Assembly (NCBI RefSeq): GCF_000282315.2
Contig: NZ_AKJN02000006.1
Location: 1,550,001-1,614,000, forward strand
Length of the DNA stretch: 64,000 bases
Reading direction: 5' to 3'
DNA from: Pseudomonas sp. GM41(2012)
Lineage (GTDB): Bacteria > Pseudomonadota > Gammaproteobacteria > Pseudomonadales > Pseudomonadaceae
The notes under the pieces were generated by a model. That model was given only the letters and a program-made list of their open reading frames with translations, was not told where the DNA came from and searched no databases. The translations under genes and the position numbers were made by a program. Positions 8,617-17,340 of this stretch are shown here, piece by piece. Within the stretch, counting starts at the first letter, position 1; every line of letters begins with the position of its first letter.

Positions 8617-9516
8617 ATGGTATTGCCTCGCGCAGTCGTATTTGGCGAAGCCCTGACCGATCTTGTCCAAGGCACCCCCGGACAATGGAAAGGCTATCCA
8701 GGCGGCGCGCCCTGGAACGTTGCACGAGCGCTAAGTCGCTTGGGCGTCAGCAGCGCTTTCGCAGGTTCTATCAGCACGGACTCCCTGGGCGACGAGATCG
8801 CCAGGCAGTCAGAGGCGGCAGGTCTGGACGGGCGATTTATCCAACGAGTAGACCGAGATCCGTTGGTGGCCATCGTTCCATCGAGCCGCCCTCCACGATA
8901 TTTTTTTGCGGGCGACGCCGATCAGTTTTTCGATCCGGGACTGATGCCAGATGGATGGATTGACCATGCCCAGTTGTGCCATTTCAGCTGTATCAGCCTG
9001 ACTCGCCAGCCGCTTGGCGACCGATTGGTAAAAATCGCTCAGCAGGCCAAAGGAGTGGGCAAACGGATTAGCTACGATCCGAACTGGCGTAACTTGATGG
9101 ACAGCCGTTATCGGCAGCAGACGTTCCCGACGATGGCCACCCTGGCCGACATGATTAAACTTTCCGACGAAGACCTTCGGCACATTTATCCAGGGCTGAG
9201 CGAACGCCAGGCATTGGACGAGCTTCGCGCACTGAATCCAGTGGCTGAAATCCTTTTTACCCGAGGTGAGCACGGCATGGTTCTGTATACCCCCGACAGA
9301 CGGTACGAGCAGCCGGCTATCGCCGTTGACGTGGCCGATACGGTAGGTGCAGGTGACGCTTGCATGGCCGGTTGGTTGGCATCGGAGTTGCTCGGAATGA
9401 CCGACTGGGCGGATCGCTTGCGATTTTCATCAGCCTGCGCATCCCTGTCCTGCCGCCATGCCGGGGCCCATGCCCCGACGTTGGCCGATGTGAAAGGGTT
9501 ACTTGATGCGCCATAA
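8617..9516 (+). CDS. mtlZ: PfkB-family fructokinase
   Basis: A ribokinase/PfkB-family sugar kinase of 299 residues. It has the N-terminal GGAPWNVA motif that contacts sugar (about residues 29-36), DPNWR near 154, and the C-terminal catalytic motif DTVGAGDA near 241-248. The ATG at 8617 is preferred to the one at 8611 because GAGGA at 8605-8609 is spaced correctly only for the former. It would phosphorylate fructose formed from mannitol or sorbitol. In the characterised P. fluorescens operon the kinase gene ends the mtlE operon; here it sits behind mtlR on the other strand. Confidence 0.8.
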   Translation: MVLPRAVVFGEALTDLVQGTPGQWKGYPGGAPWNVARALSRLGVSSAFAGSISTDSLGDEIARQSEAAGLDGRFIQRVDRDPLVAIVPSSRPPRYFFAGDADQFFDPGLMPDGWIDHAQLCHFSCISLTRQPLGDRLVKIAQQAKGVGKRISYDPNWRNLMDSRYRQQTFPTMATLADMIKLSDEDLRHIYPGLSERQALDELRALNPVAEILFTRGEHGMVLYTPDRRYEQPAIAVDVADTVGAGDACMAGWLASELLGMTDWADRLRFSSACASLSCRHAGAHAPTLADVKGLLDAP

Positions 9517-9668
9517 TCTTGAAGACACGCCGTTCCTTCACTACTGTAATTTGCATTGACATTGGACCGGGCTTGACCGGGTTCCGGTGCTACGCTTTCA
9601 ATTCCTCGAATAGAGAACGAAGCGATGTCCACCGCCCCCTCAATCCCCAGATTTTCACGACTGTAGCC

Positions 9669-10109
9669 ATGAAACGGATCCTGATCGGTGGTATCACCGT
9701 AGCGATTATCGGCACGATGACCTATGGATTTTTCCAATGGAAAATCGTCGAAAGCCAAAAACACGACTTGCTGTGCGGGCAGGCCAAGCAGACGCTCAAA
9801 GGCGTGGAAATCCGGGCGCGGGCGTTGGCTGCCGGACTGTCCGTAGAAGCCTATGGCAAGGCTGAAGAAGACGAAGTGGCAATACTCATTGGTGCGCTCG
9901 ACGCCGCCAAGAGCGACGCGGAGGTCGACTCGGTCATAGAGGCTCACGCTGCCACCATAGAAGCAGAGGATGCGGCGATTGACGCTCAGGTGGATACCCG
10001 AGGCGATCAGACATTCCTCGAGCAACGACTGGTGAAACAGCGGATACCGGTCGACGTCAAACAAGAACTGCAACGCGCCGCGAAGGCCGTTAGCGTCATG
10101 TGCAGTTAG
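9669..10109 (+). CDS. membrane-anchored hypothetical protein (146 aa)
   Basis: Residues 5-22 (ILIGGITVAIIGTMTYGF) are a single N-terminal transmembrane anchor, followed by a helical, Glu/Asp/Ala-rich domain with two Cys (one at CGQAKQ, one at the penultimate residue). No known domain is recognised. The start at 9669 is chosen because the protein then begins MKRILIGG; no good Shine-Dalgarno sequence is visible, so the start is uncertain. It lies between the fructokinase and the convergent LivF-like gene and is probably monocistronic. Confidence 0.55.
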   Translation: MKRILIGGITVAIIGTMTYGFFQWKIVESQKHDLLCGQAKQTLKGVEIRARALAAGLSVEAYGKAEEDEVAILIGALDAAKSDAEVDSVIEAHAATIEAEDAAIDAQVDTRGDQTFLEQRLVKQRIPVDVKQELQRAAKAVSVMCS

Positions 10110-10127
10110 TGTTCATTCAATAGTGCC

Positions 10128-10892
10128 CTACCCCACAGCCCCCAAGTAATAGTTCTGGATATCCTCGCGCGCGGCCAACTCGACCGCCGAACCTTCATCC
10201 ACCACCCGGCCGTTCTCCAGCACAAAGGCGTACTGAGCGTAATCCAGGGCGATGTTTATGTTTTGCTCGGCCACCAGCAGGCTCAAACCCTCCTCGCGGT
10301 TGAGCCGGGCGAGGATCTCGAAAATCTCTTCGACCACCTGCGGCGCCAGACCCATGGACGGTTCATCCAGCAGCAACAGGCGCGGCTCGGACATCAGCGC
10401 ACGACCGATGGCGACCATTTGCTGCTCGCCACCGGAGGCGTAGCCGGTCAGGCGCTTGCGCAGCAGGCGTAACCTGGGGAAGTAACCATAGATGCGCTCC
10501 AGCCGCTGATGCAGCACCTTGCGTGACGGCCGCCCGACAAATCCGCCGATCAGCAGGTTCTGTTCGACGCTCAGGTGGGTGAAGCAATGCCGCCCCTCAA
10601 GCACCTGGGCCAGCCCCGCCAGCACCAGGCTGGCAGGGTCGGCATCGGTGATCACTTGCCCTTGATAGACAATTCGGCCTTTGACCACTTCACCGCGTTC
10701 GGCCCGCACCAGGCTGGAAATCGCCTTGAGCGTCGTGCTCTTGCCCGCCCCGTTGGCCCCGAGCAGGGCCACCATTTGCCCCTTGCCGACCTGCAGCTTG
10801 ACGCCGCGCAAGGCGAGAATCGACTGTTCGTAGAAAACTTCGACCTGCTCCACGCTCAGCAAGGGCGGGTCGGCTAATAGGCTCTGGCTCAT
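10128..10892 (-). CDS. branched-chain-type ABC transporter ATPase (LivF-like)
   Basis: A 254-residue ATPase with Walker A GANGAGKST at 45-53, the signature YASGGEQQ, and Walker B LLLLDEPSMGLAP, all typical of LivF. It is the last gene of a minus-strand unit: synthetase-like gene, LivG, LivH, LivM, binding protein, LivF. The spacing to the binding-protein gene is only six bases. It should work at the inner membrane with LivG as the heterodimeric motor. The substrate is unknown; such systems import amino acids, urea, aromatic acids or other small carboxylates. Confidence 0.87.
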   Translation of the reverse strand: MSQSLLADPPLLSVEQVEVFYEQSILALRGVKLQVGKGQMVALLGANGAGKSTTLKAISSLVRAERGEVVKGRIVYQGQVITDADPASLVLAGLAQVLEGRHCFTHLSVEQNLLIGGFVGRPSRKVLHQRLERIYGYFPRLRLLRKRLTGYASGGEQQMVAIGRALMSEPRLLLLDEPSMGLAPQVVEEIFEILARLNREEGLSLLVAEQNINIALDYAQYAFVLENGRVVDEGSAVELAAREDIQNYYLGAVG

Positions 10893-10898
10893 CGGACC

Positions 10899-12230
10899 TT
10901 ATTGCTCCTGGCTGCAGTTACGCGGGGTGATGCCCTTTTCCTTGGCGTATTGGGCGGCGGACGCTTCGATGATCGGCCGCAACAAGGCGCGATCAGCCTG
11001 GACCCAGTCGCTGATCAGGTTCCAGCGTTGGCCGTCCCATTGCTGAAAGCGCACCGCACCGCCGCCTTCATGGTCGGCGCAAGATAGCTTCAACGGCTGC
11101 ACCAGCCCTTTGGCGCCCAAGGCCTGCAAACGCGCATCGTCGAGGTTCAGGTGCTCGAAGCCCCAGCGAACTTGTTCACCGGTCAGCGGCTTGTTGCCGT
11201 ACTTTTCCTGAGCCAGGCGCAGGGCTTCGACGTTGAGAATGCCGTTCACCACGCCGAGGTTGTAGTACACGGTGCCGAAGCGCTTGGGGTCGGCCAGGTT
11301 GCCTTTGCCGGCGTCCACTACGTTTTGCTTGATGCCTTGCAGCACCGGGAAATCAGTGCCCGAAGGGTGGGTGGTGATCGAGATGAACCCTTTGGCGGCA
11401 GCACCGGCCGGGACCACGTCTTCTTCGGAGTTGCTCCAGATATTGCCGATGATGTGATCCGCCGGGTAACCGACTTTTTGCGCCGACTTCAGCGCCACCG
11501 GATTCATCACCCCCCAGCCGCGCAGGATCACCCAGTCAGGTTTGAGGCGACGGATATTCAGCCACTGCGATTGTTGCTCGTTGCCGGGGTGCGGCACTTC
11601 CAGCAGGGTCAGCTCGAAACCGGCGTTTTTCGCCAGGGATTCCAGTACGCCGTTGGTTTCCTTGCCATACGGCGAGCCGTGGTAAAGCACGGCGATTTTC
11701 TTGCCTTTGAGCTTGTCGGCCCCGCCTTCGCGCTGGCCGATGTAATTGATGATTGCCGAGACTTCCGAATACGGGTTGAGCTGCAACGGAAACACGTAAG
11801 GGAAGACACTGCCATCGGTGGAATCGGTGCGGCCATGGTTGATGGTGATCAGCGGCAATTTGTCGGCCGTCGAACGGTCCAGCGTCGCGTAGGCAATGCC
11901 CACCGACAGCGGGTTGGTCGCGGCCGCTGGCGCACCGTTGAGGCCACCTTTGAGGCGCTCGTAGCATTCGACGCCCTTCTCCACCACGTACTCGGTTTCG
12001 CATTCGCTCCAGGTCAGCTTGACCCCGTTGACCCCACCCTTGGCGTTGACGTATTGCAGGTAATCGATAAACCCGCCAAAGAAGCCGGTGCCACCGGCGG
12101 CGTACGGGCCGACCCGATAGCTCTGCAAGGGAAAGTACTGTTCGTTGGCGGCCTGGACGCCGGCACTAAGCCCGGCAGTCAGTAAAGCCAGGCCCAACGC
12201 CAGGCGGCGCAGCGGTTTGCGGTGAGTCAT
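10899..12230 (-). CDS. branched-chain-type ABC transporter substrate-binding protein
   Basis: A 443-residue type-1 periplasmic binding protein. Residues 1-27 form a Sec signal peptide ending in VQAA. The mature part begins NEQYFPLQSYRVGPYAAGG and contains paired Cys in SECETEY and VECYERL, and two more Cys near the C-terminus (LSCADH and RNCSQEQ), which may form disulfides. The protein is longer than typical LivJ (about 370 residues), which fits the family used for aromatic or fatty-acid-like ligands, but the ligand cannot be read from sequence. It is placed between LivM and LivF instead of first in the operon. Confidence 0.82.
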   Translation of the reverse strand: MTHRKPLRRLALGLALLTAGLSAGVQAANEQYFPLQSYRVGPYAAGGTGFFGGFIDYLQYVNAKGGVNGVKLTWSECETEYVVEKGVECYERLKGGLNGAPAAATNPLSVGIAYATLDRSTADKLPLITINHGRTDSTDGSVFPYVFPLQLNPYSEVSAIINYIGQREGGADKLKGKKIAVLYHGSPYGKETNGVLESLAKNAGFELTLLEVPHPGNEQQSQWLNIRRLKPDWVILRGWGVMNPVALKSAQKVGYPADHIIGNIWSNSEEDVVPAGAAAKGFISITTHPSGTDFPVLQGIKQNVVDAGKGNLADPKRFGTVYYNLGVVNGILNVEALRLAQEKYGNKPLTGEQVRWGFEHLNLDDARLQALGAKGLVQPLKLSCADHEGGGAVRFQQWDGQRWNLISDWVQADRALLRPIIEASAAQYAKEKGITPRNCSQEQ

Positions 12231-12282
12231 AAGGGCAGTTCCTCGTGGGAGATCGATGGTGTTTGGTCAGGGATAAAAGGAG

Positions 12283-13350
12283 TCAGTAACGCAACGGCCA
12301 GACCCGCGCCCGTTGACGAAAGCGTTGCCAGAGACGCGCCAGGCCTTCGGGTTCCTTGATCAGGAAGGCGATGATCAGCGCGCCGAAGAGCATTTTCTGA
12401 ATGTTTTCCAACTGCCCGGAATCGATCAGCCCCGTGGGCAACAGCCCGAAGACATTGGCCAACAGAATCGGGAACAGCACGATGAACGCAGCGCCCAGAA
12501 AGTTGCCGAGCACACTGCCCAGGCCGCCGATAATGATGATGAACAAGACTTGAAATGAGCGGCTGAGATCGAAGCCGTGGGGTTCCACCGTGCCCAGATA
12601 GGCAAACGCCCACAGCGAACCGGCGACGCCGAGGTAGAAACCGCTGATGGCAAACGCCAGCAGCTTGGCCTTGAACAGGCGAATGCCGATCACCGCCGCG
12701 GCCGTGTCCATGTCGCGCACCGCCATCCAGTTGCGCCCCAACTCGCTGCGCACCAGGTTCTTGCCCAGCCAGAACAGCGCCACCACCACGGCCAGGGTCA
12801 ACAGGTAACGACCACGAGGCGAACTGAAATCCAGCCCGGCGATCAGCAACGGTGGCGAGGTGATGACCCCGGACGCGTTGTCGTTGGTAAACCAGCTGAA
12901 CCGGGTCAGCACCCACTCGACAACGAACTGCGCGGCCAAGGTCGCCACCAACAGGTAAAAACCCTTGATCCGCAGGCTCGGCAAACCGAAGAGCACGGCC
13001 ACCAGCGCGGCGATGATCCCGCCCAGGGCAAAACTCACGAGCAAGGGCAAACCGGGCACGCGCAATTGCAGGTTGTAGGCGGCAAAAGCCCCCACCGCCA
13101 TGAACGCCGCCGAGCCCAGTGAGAGCTGTCCGGCATAGCCTGTCAGCAGGTTCAGGCCCAACCCCGCCAGCGACAGCACCAGCAGCGGCACCAGAATCGC
13201 GCTGAACCAATAGTCATTGCCGAGCAAAGGCACCGCGATGAACGCAAAGCCCAAAAGCAGCCACAGGCCTACGCGGTCCTGGCGCAAGCGAAACGTGCGC
13301 CGCTGCGCCGCATAGGTGGTGCTCAATTGACCGGCTTCTCGATAAAGCAT
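12283..13350 (-). CDS. branched-chain-type ABC transporter permease (LivM-like)
   Basis: A 355-residue permease with about ten hydrophobic segments and the LivM hallmark region GLNLLTGYAGQLSLGSAAFMAVGAF split across residues 65-90. The cytoplasmic coupling loop (LRIKGFYLLVATLAAQ) is conserved. The start at 13350 gives MLYREAGQLS; the longer frame upstream overlaps the livH-like gene and lacks family character. It pairs with the LivH-like permease to form the channel and lies 22 bases after that gene. Confidence 0.86.
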   Translation of the reverse strand: MLYREAGQLSTTYAAQRRTFRLRQDRVGLWLLLGFAFIAVPLLGNDYWFSAILVPLLVLSLAGLGLNLLTGYAGQLSLGSAAFMAVGAFAAYNLQLRVPGLPLLVSFALGGIIAALVAVLFGLPSLRIKGFYLLVATLAAQFVVEWVLTRFSWFTNDNASGVITSPPLLIAGLDFSSPRGRYLLTLAVVVALFWLGKNLVRSELGRNWMAVRDMDTAAAVIGIRLFKAKLLAFAISGFYLGVAGSLWAFAYLGTVEPHGFDLSRSFQVLFIIIIGGLGSVLGNFLGAAFIVLFPILLANVFGLLPTGLIDSGQLENIQKMLFGALIIAFLIKEPEGLARLWQRFRQRARVWPLRY

Positions 13351-13372
13351 GGAAGTATTCCTTGAAAGAAAA

Positions 13373-14254
13373 TCAGACCCGCTCGATCGCCCGCTCGCCG
13401 AATAACCCGGCAGGCCGCACCAACAGAAACAGCAACGCAAGGACGTAAGGCACCCAGTTTTCGATCCCGCTGCCAATGATCGGGCCGAGGTAGATCTCCG
13501 CGAGTTTTTCCGCCGCGCCGATGATCAACCCGCCGACAATGGCGCCACCAATAGAAGAGAAACCGCCGATGATCAGCACCGGCAACGCCTTGAGCACCAC
13601 CAGCGAAAGGGAAAACTGAACCCCCAGGCGAGCGCCCCAAAGCAGCCCCGCGACCAGCCCGACGAAACCCGCCACCGCCCACACCAGCGCCCAGATTCGT
13701 GGCAGGCGAATGCCTACCGCCAGGGACGCCAGGGGATCATCGGCCACCGCTCGCAAGGACAAACCGACCCGGGTCTTGTTGAACAACAGCGACAAGGCAA
13801 TCACCAGGGTGGCAGCGGTGCACGCGGCGAACAGGTCGAATTGCGAGAGCAACATGCCGCGGATTTCCAGTGGCTCATCGGCGATGCCCAATTCCAGGCC
13901 GTGGACCTGAGCGCCCCAAAGAAACTGCGCAAGGCCTTCGATCATGTAAGACAGCCCGAGGGTGGCCATGAACAGGATGATCGGCGGGCGATTGACCAAG
14001 GGCCGAAGGACCATTTTCTCGACCAGCAACGCCAGCACCACCATGCTCGCCAGCGTGGCGATAAAGGCCCAAGCGAATGGAAAGCCGCGTTCGAGCAGGC
14101 TGACAAAGGTCAGCGCGGCGAACAGCACCATCGCCCCCTGGGCGAAATTGAACACACCGGAGGCTTTGTAGATCAGCACAAAACCGATGGCGACCAAGGA
14201 ATACATGACGCCGGCCAGCAGCCCGCCAATCAGCACTTCAAAGAAAAATTCCAT
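13373..14254 (-). CDS. branched-chain-type ABC transporter permease (LivH-like)
   Basis: A 293-residue permease with eight or so membrane spans and the family N-terminus FEVLIGGLLAGVMYSLVAIG followed by GVFNFAQGAMV, which is strongly characteristic of LivH. The stop of the upstream LivG-like gene is two bases away, indicating translational coupling. It forms the membrane channel with the LivM-like protein. Confidence 0.88.
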   Translation of the reverse strand: MEFFFEVLIGGLLAGVMYSLVAIGFVLIYKASGVFNFAQGAMVLFAALTFVSLLERGFPFAWAFIATLASMVVLALLVEKMVLRPLVNRPPIILFMATLGLSYMIEGLAQFLWGAQVHGLELGIADEPLEIRGMLLSQFDLFAACTAATLVIALSLLFNKTRVGLSLRAVADDPLASLAVGIRLPRIWALVWAVAGFVGLVAGLLWGARLGVQFSLSLVVLKALPVLIIGGFSSIGGAIVGGLIIGAAEKLAEIYLGPIIGSGIENWVPYVLALLFLLVRPAGLFGERAIERV

Positions 14255-14256
14255 GC

Positions 14257-15057
14257 TCAGTGGCGCTCCGTGCGGGTTCGCCGCGTGCCCAGATAGGCCG
14301 CGATCACCTCGGGATTGGCGCGCACTTGCTCGGGGGTGCCGTCACCAATTTTGCGGCCGTAATCGAGTACCACCACGTGATCGCACAGCCCCATGACCAC
14401 ACCGATGTCGTGCTCGATCAGCACCACGGTGGTGCCGAACTCACGGTTGATGTCACGGATGAACTGGCTCATCTCACCCTTCTCTTCCGCGTTCATGCCT
14501 GCCATCGGTTCATCCAGCAGCAACAACTTAGGTTCAGCGGCCAGGGCTCGGGCCAGCTCGACACGTTTCTGCAAGCCATAAGGCAGCTTGCCCACCAGCA
14601 CATGGCGCCAGGGATGGATGCGCAGAAACTCGATGACTTTTTCGGCGTGGCGGCGCTGCTCGTCGTCTTCGCGAGGGGCACGGCCCAGGCGCAGCATCTG
14701 CTCGACCCAGCTGCTGCGCCGTTTGAGGTTGCGACCGGTCAGCACGTTGTCGAGCACGCTCATGCCCTTGAACAGCGCGATATTTTGAAAGGTCCGCGCA
14801 ATGCCGCGTTCGGCGGCCTGGTGAGGGCGCATGCGCCGGCGCGTCTGCCCGGCGTAGCTGACACTGCCGCTCTGCGCCTGGTAGACGCCATTGATCACAT
14901 TCAGCAGCGAACTTTTGCCCGCGCCGTTGGGGCCGATCAGTGCGCAGATTTCCCCGGTCTTCACGGCGAAGCTGATGGACGTAATGGCCTTGACGCCCTT
15001 GAACGACAGGGAGATGTCATCGAGCCGCAGTAAAACGGATTCAGTGGTTGCGCTCAT
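14257..15057 (-). CDS. branched-chain-type ABC transporter ATPase (LivG-like)
   Basis: A 266-residue ATPase. Walker A is GPNGAGKSS, with Ser in the last position in place of the usual Thr, which is common in LivG. The Walker B segment is LLLLDEPMAGMN, the typical LivG form, and the H-loop is LIEHD. It lies 10 bases downstream of the synthetase-like gene and two bases upstream of the LivH-like gene, in the centre of the transport operon. Confidence 0.88.
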   Translation of the reverse strand: MSATTESVLLRLDDISLSFKGVKAITSISFAVKTGEICALIGPNGAGKSSLLNVINGVYQAQSGSVSYAGQTRRRMRPHQAAERGIARTFQNIALFKGMSVLDNVLTGRNLKRRSSWVEQMLRLGRAPREDDEQRRHAEKVIEFLRIHPWRHVLVGKLPYGLQKRVELARALAAEPKLLLLDEPMAGMNAEEKGEMSQFIRDINREFGTTVVLIEHDIGVVMGLCDHVVVLDYGRKIGDGTPEQVRANPEVIAAYLGTRRTRTERH

Positions 15058-15067
15058 GGGGGGCTCG

Positions 15068-16159
15068 TCAGACGGATTGAGAAATCAGGTGGACTGGCGC
15101 ATCGACCAGTGCCCGAGGAGTAGATGGCTCCTGCCAGTTGCCTGGGCGGATACCCAAGGCACCAAAGAACTCGGCGCTCTCATGGCTCAGCGCTGGGCCG
15201 ACCAACAAAGGCACGCGCAGGCGGCTCAAGCCCAGCACGTCGAGCAAGGGCCGGCGGATCAGCCAGTGTCCGAGCCAACGGCGAACAATGTTCACATCCG
15301 GCACCAGCGCCCAACGGTACAAACGATGACTGAACGTGCCTGGCAACGGCAGGCGTTCCCGGGCCCAGAACTCAAGGCGGGCATAGGATTCGCGGGTACC
15401 CAGCACCAGCGTCGGCCCGAGCTCGCGGCGATCGGTGTCGCGTGTGGCCAGGGCCTCAGGGAAGTTCAGGCAGAAGCCGGCGCTCAGCCACGGCGCCAGC
15501 AAGTAACGCGCCTGACCGCTGGCGGCGAACACTCGGGCCGCCAACGCTTCTTCGCGGGCGCTCAGCGATTCTCGCGCCACCAATTTGCGTGCGCCCTCCA
15601 GCAGCTGCCCATGGCTCAGGCGCTGGGGATGGCCATGGCCGTCAGGATGAAAAACAAACGCCGTAGCCGCCGAATCACCGACGGGGACAGGTGCATCAGC
15701 CGTTACGCCAACGGACAACTCGGCATAAGCGCTCAATTCACGATCTTCGGCAGTGTTCAGTCCACGCCCATCCAGATACAGCAACACCCGTGGCGGACTC
15801 TCGGTACTGCGTACCTGTTGCACGGCATCCAAGGCTTCGGCCAACACAAAGGCTGGTTTCAGTCGGGTCAACAGCGGTCGATTGTCGAGCTCAGGGTCCA
15901 GCAGCGTGACGCTGCCCCCCAGCCACTGCGCGGCCAGTGCCAGCAACAATGCCTCGGACCGTGCCTGGCTGATGATCAGCAAGTCATCGCTGCGACTGAA
16001 CCCGCGTTGGTGTAAAGCAGCGGCGAGACGGCGGACATCCTGTGCCAGTTCGCTCCAGCTGCGGACGTGCCAGATGCCCAGGCGTTTGTAGCGCAGGGCG
16101 ATCGCCGAACCTCGGGTTTCGGCTTGTAGCAACAAGGCCTGGGGCAGTGTCTGGATCAT
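15068..16159 (-). CDS. degenerate, short AMP-binding (acyl-CoA synthetase-like) protein
   Basis: A 363-residue protein that resembles only the N-terminal part of acyl-CoA synthetases (normally 500-650 residues). The N-terminus (ALLLQAETRGSAIALRYK) matches the family. The expected nucleotide-binding motif, normally of the type TSGTTGxPKG, is replaced by VFHPDGHGHPQRLSHGQ, and the later ATP-binding and C-terminal hinge motifs are absent. It is therefore unlikely to be a normal ligase. The frame is intact with good codon use and starts the transport operon, so it is not obviously a pseudogene. The ATG at 16159 has an AAGGAAGG ribosome binding site. It could bind the imported carboxylate or its CoA ester. 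Confidence 0.65.
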   Translation of the reverse strand: MIQTLPQALLLQAETRGSAIALRYKRLGIWHVRSWSELAQDVRRLAAALHQRGFSRSDDLLIISQARSEALLLALAAQWLGGSVTLLDPELDNRPLLTRLKPAFVLAEALDAVQQVRSTESPPRVLLYLDGRGLNTAEDRELSAYAELSVGVTADAPVPVGDSAATAFVFHPDGHGHPQRLSHGQLLEGARKLVARESLSAREEALAARVFAASGQARYLLAPWLSAGFCLNFPEALATRDTDRRELGPTLVLGTRESYARLEFWARERLPLPGTFSHRLYRWALVPDVNIVRRWLGHWLIRRPLLDVLGLSRLRVPLLVGPALSHESAEFFGALGIRPGNWQEPSTPRALVDAPVHLISQSV

Positions 16160-16354
16160 GTGGCCTTCCTTCGGAGTGCTGTCTGCCAACAGCCATTGCA
16201 GCCTCCGTGCCAGCCATTAAATGCTTATTTATCAATGTGTTAAACGAAGTTACCGATTCAGCTCCCTGTATCGCTTGAGCACAGCCTGCCTAATCCCTGT
16301 TGCCTCACCAACACTTGCGCTCACTGGCGCCTCGATAAGAACCAAAAAGCATTA

Positions 16355-16377
16355 ATAAATACAAAATCAGTATTTAT
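16355..16377. promoter_or_regulatory. inverted repeat, candidate XRE operator
   Basis: ATAAATAC (16355-16362) and GTATTTAT (16370-16377) form a perfect 8-bp dyad with a 7-base spacer. It lies in the AT-rich 282-base divergent region between the transport operon and the XRE-cupin gene pair. A related sequence, TTATTTATCAAT, occurs at 16225-16236. The XRE-type regulator encoded next door is the obvious candidate ligand. Confidence 0.45.
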
Positions 16378-16441
16378 CGTTATAAAAATATCCGCGTACT
16401 CTCAGCTCATCCCGTCATTCATCACCACAGTGAAGTGCCCC

Positions 16442-16603
16442 ATGAATCCGACTGACAACCTCATCGACTTCGCCAGCTACCGCAAACGCAAACAGGCTCA
16501 GCAACGGGCGCGGGCCATGTGGGAAATGTATGCACGCAATGCAGGTTTACAGGCTTTTCAGTGGGTGCAAGCCGCTAAAGCCACCGAGACGCGTCACGCA
16601 TGA
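16442..16603 (+). CDS. small basic ORF translationally coupled to the XRE regulator (53 aa)
   Basis: A 53-codon ORF starting MNPTDNLIDFASYRKRKQAQ and ending ETRHA. Its stop codon overlaps the ATG of the next gene (ATGA at 16600-16603), a classic sign of translational coupling. It is rich in Arg, Lys, Gln and Ala, with two Trp, and has no membrane segment. Upstream GTGAAG may act as a weak ribosome binding site. Similar short ORFs often precede XRE-cupin regulators in Pseudomonas, but I cannot name a function. Confidence 0.55.
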   Translation: MNPTDNLIDFASYRKRKQAQQRARAMWEMYARNAGLQAFQWVQAAKATETRHA

Positions 16604-17247
16604 ACGCGCAGCAACCCTCGCGCTTTCTGGCGAGCGCCGACGAACCCGTGCTGGATTTGAATAACCTGGAACCACTGGAAGAAGACCCGATCTGCGAACG
16701 GGTCGCACAGAATCTGCAACGTCTGCGCGGCAAGCGTCATCTGTCCCTCGACGCCCTCGCCCGACAGTGCGGCGTAAGCCGGGCCATGCTGGCGCAGATC
16801 GAATCCGGGCGCAGCGTGCCGTCGATCAAGGTGCTGTGCAAAATTGCCAAGGGCTTGAAGGTGTCGGTGGCCGCGTTTCTTGAGCATCGGGCCTTCGAAG
16901 GCGTGGCGGTGCTGTCGGCCAGCCAGAGCAAACGTCTGGTCAGTGCCAGCGGCGCCTTTGTCAGCCGCGCGCTGTTCCCGTTTGACGTAGCGCGCCAATC
17001 AGAGTTTTACGAACTGCGCCTGAGCCCGCTAGGTGAGGACGTCTCCGAGGGCCATGGCCCCGGTGTACAGGAAAACCTGGTGGTGTCGCAGGGCGTGCTG
17101 GAAATCAGTGTCAACGACGAACGCTACCTGCTCTCCACCGGTGACTCGATCCTGTTCTATGCCGACCAGCCCCACCGCTACCGCAACCCGGCCGACAGCG
17201 AGGCAGTGGCGTATCTGGTGGTGACTTACCCGGAACGTTTGGACTGA
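16600..17247 (+). CDS. XRE-family transcriptional regulator with C-terminal cupin sensor
   Basis: A 215-residue regulator. Residues about 30-90 form a Cro/CI-type helix-turn-helix (LSLDALARQCGVSRAMLAQIE). The C-terminal part, residues about 140-210, is a cupin_2 fold ending YADQPHRYRNPADS. This architecture is that of PuuR/SutR-like metabolite-sensing regulators. It is divergent from the liv-type transport operon and the degenerate synthetase gene, so local control of that operon is likely, with the dyad at 16355-16377 as a candidate operator. Confidence 0.85.
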   Translation: MNAQQPSRFLASADEPVLDLNNLEPLEEDPICERVAQNLQRLRGKRHLSLDALARQCGVSRAMLAQIESGRSVPSIKVLCKIAKGLKVSVAAFLEHRAFEGVAVLSASQSKRLVSASGAFVSRALFPFDVARQSEFYELRLSPLGEDVSEGHGPGVQENLVVSQGVLEISVNDERYLLSTGDSILFYADQPHRYRNPADSEAVAYLVVTYPERLD

Positions 17248-17261
17248 CAAACACCGAAACT

Positions 17262-17327
17262 GTAGGAGCACGGCTTGCCGGCGATGGCGTACTTGAGGCC
17301 GCCTTCGCCGGCAAGCCGTGCTCCTAC
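17262..17327. repeat. REP-type palindrome
   Basis: Arms of 22 bases (17262-17283 and 17306-17327) are perfectly complementary, with the core GAGCACGGCTTGCCGGCG. It lies 15 bases after the XRE stop and directly before a strong terminator. Confidence 0.75.
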
Positions 17328-17340
17328 GAAAAGCGAATAC

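Noticed and set aside
11151..12185. 344-codon plus-strand ORF opposite the ABC binding protein
   Set aside because: Antisense shadow of a clear signal-peptide-bearing binding protein gene; no family resemblance.
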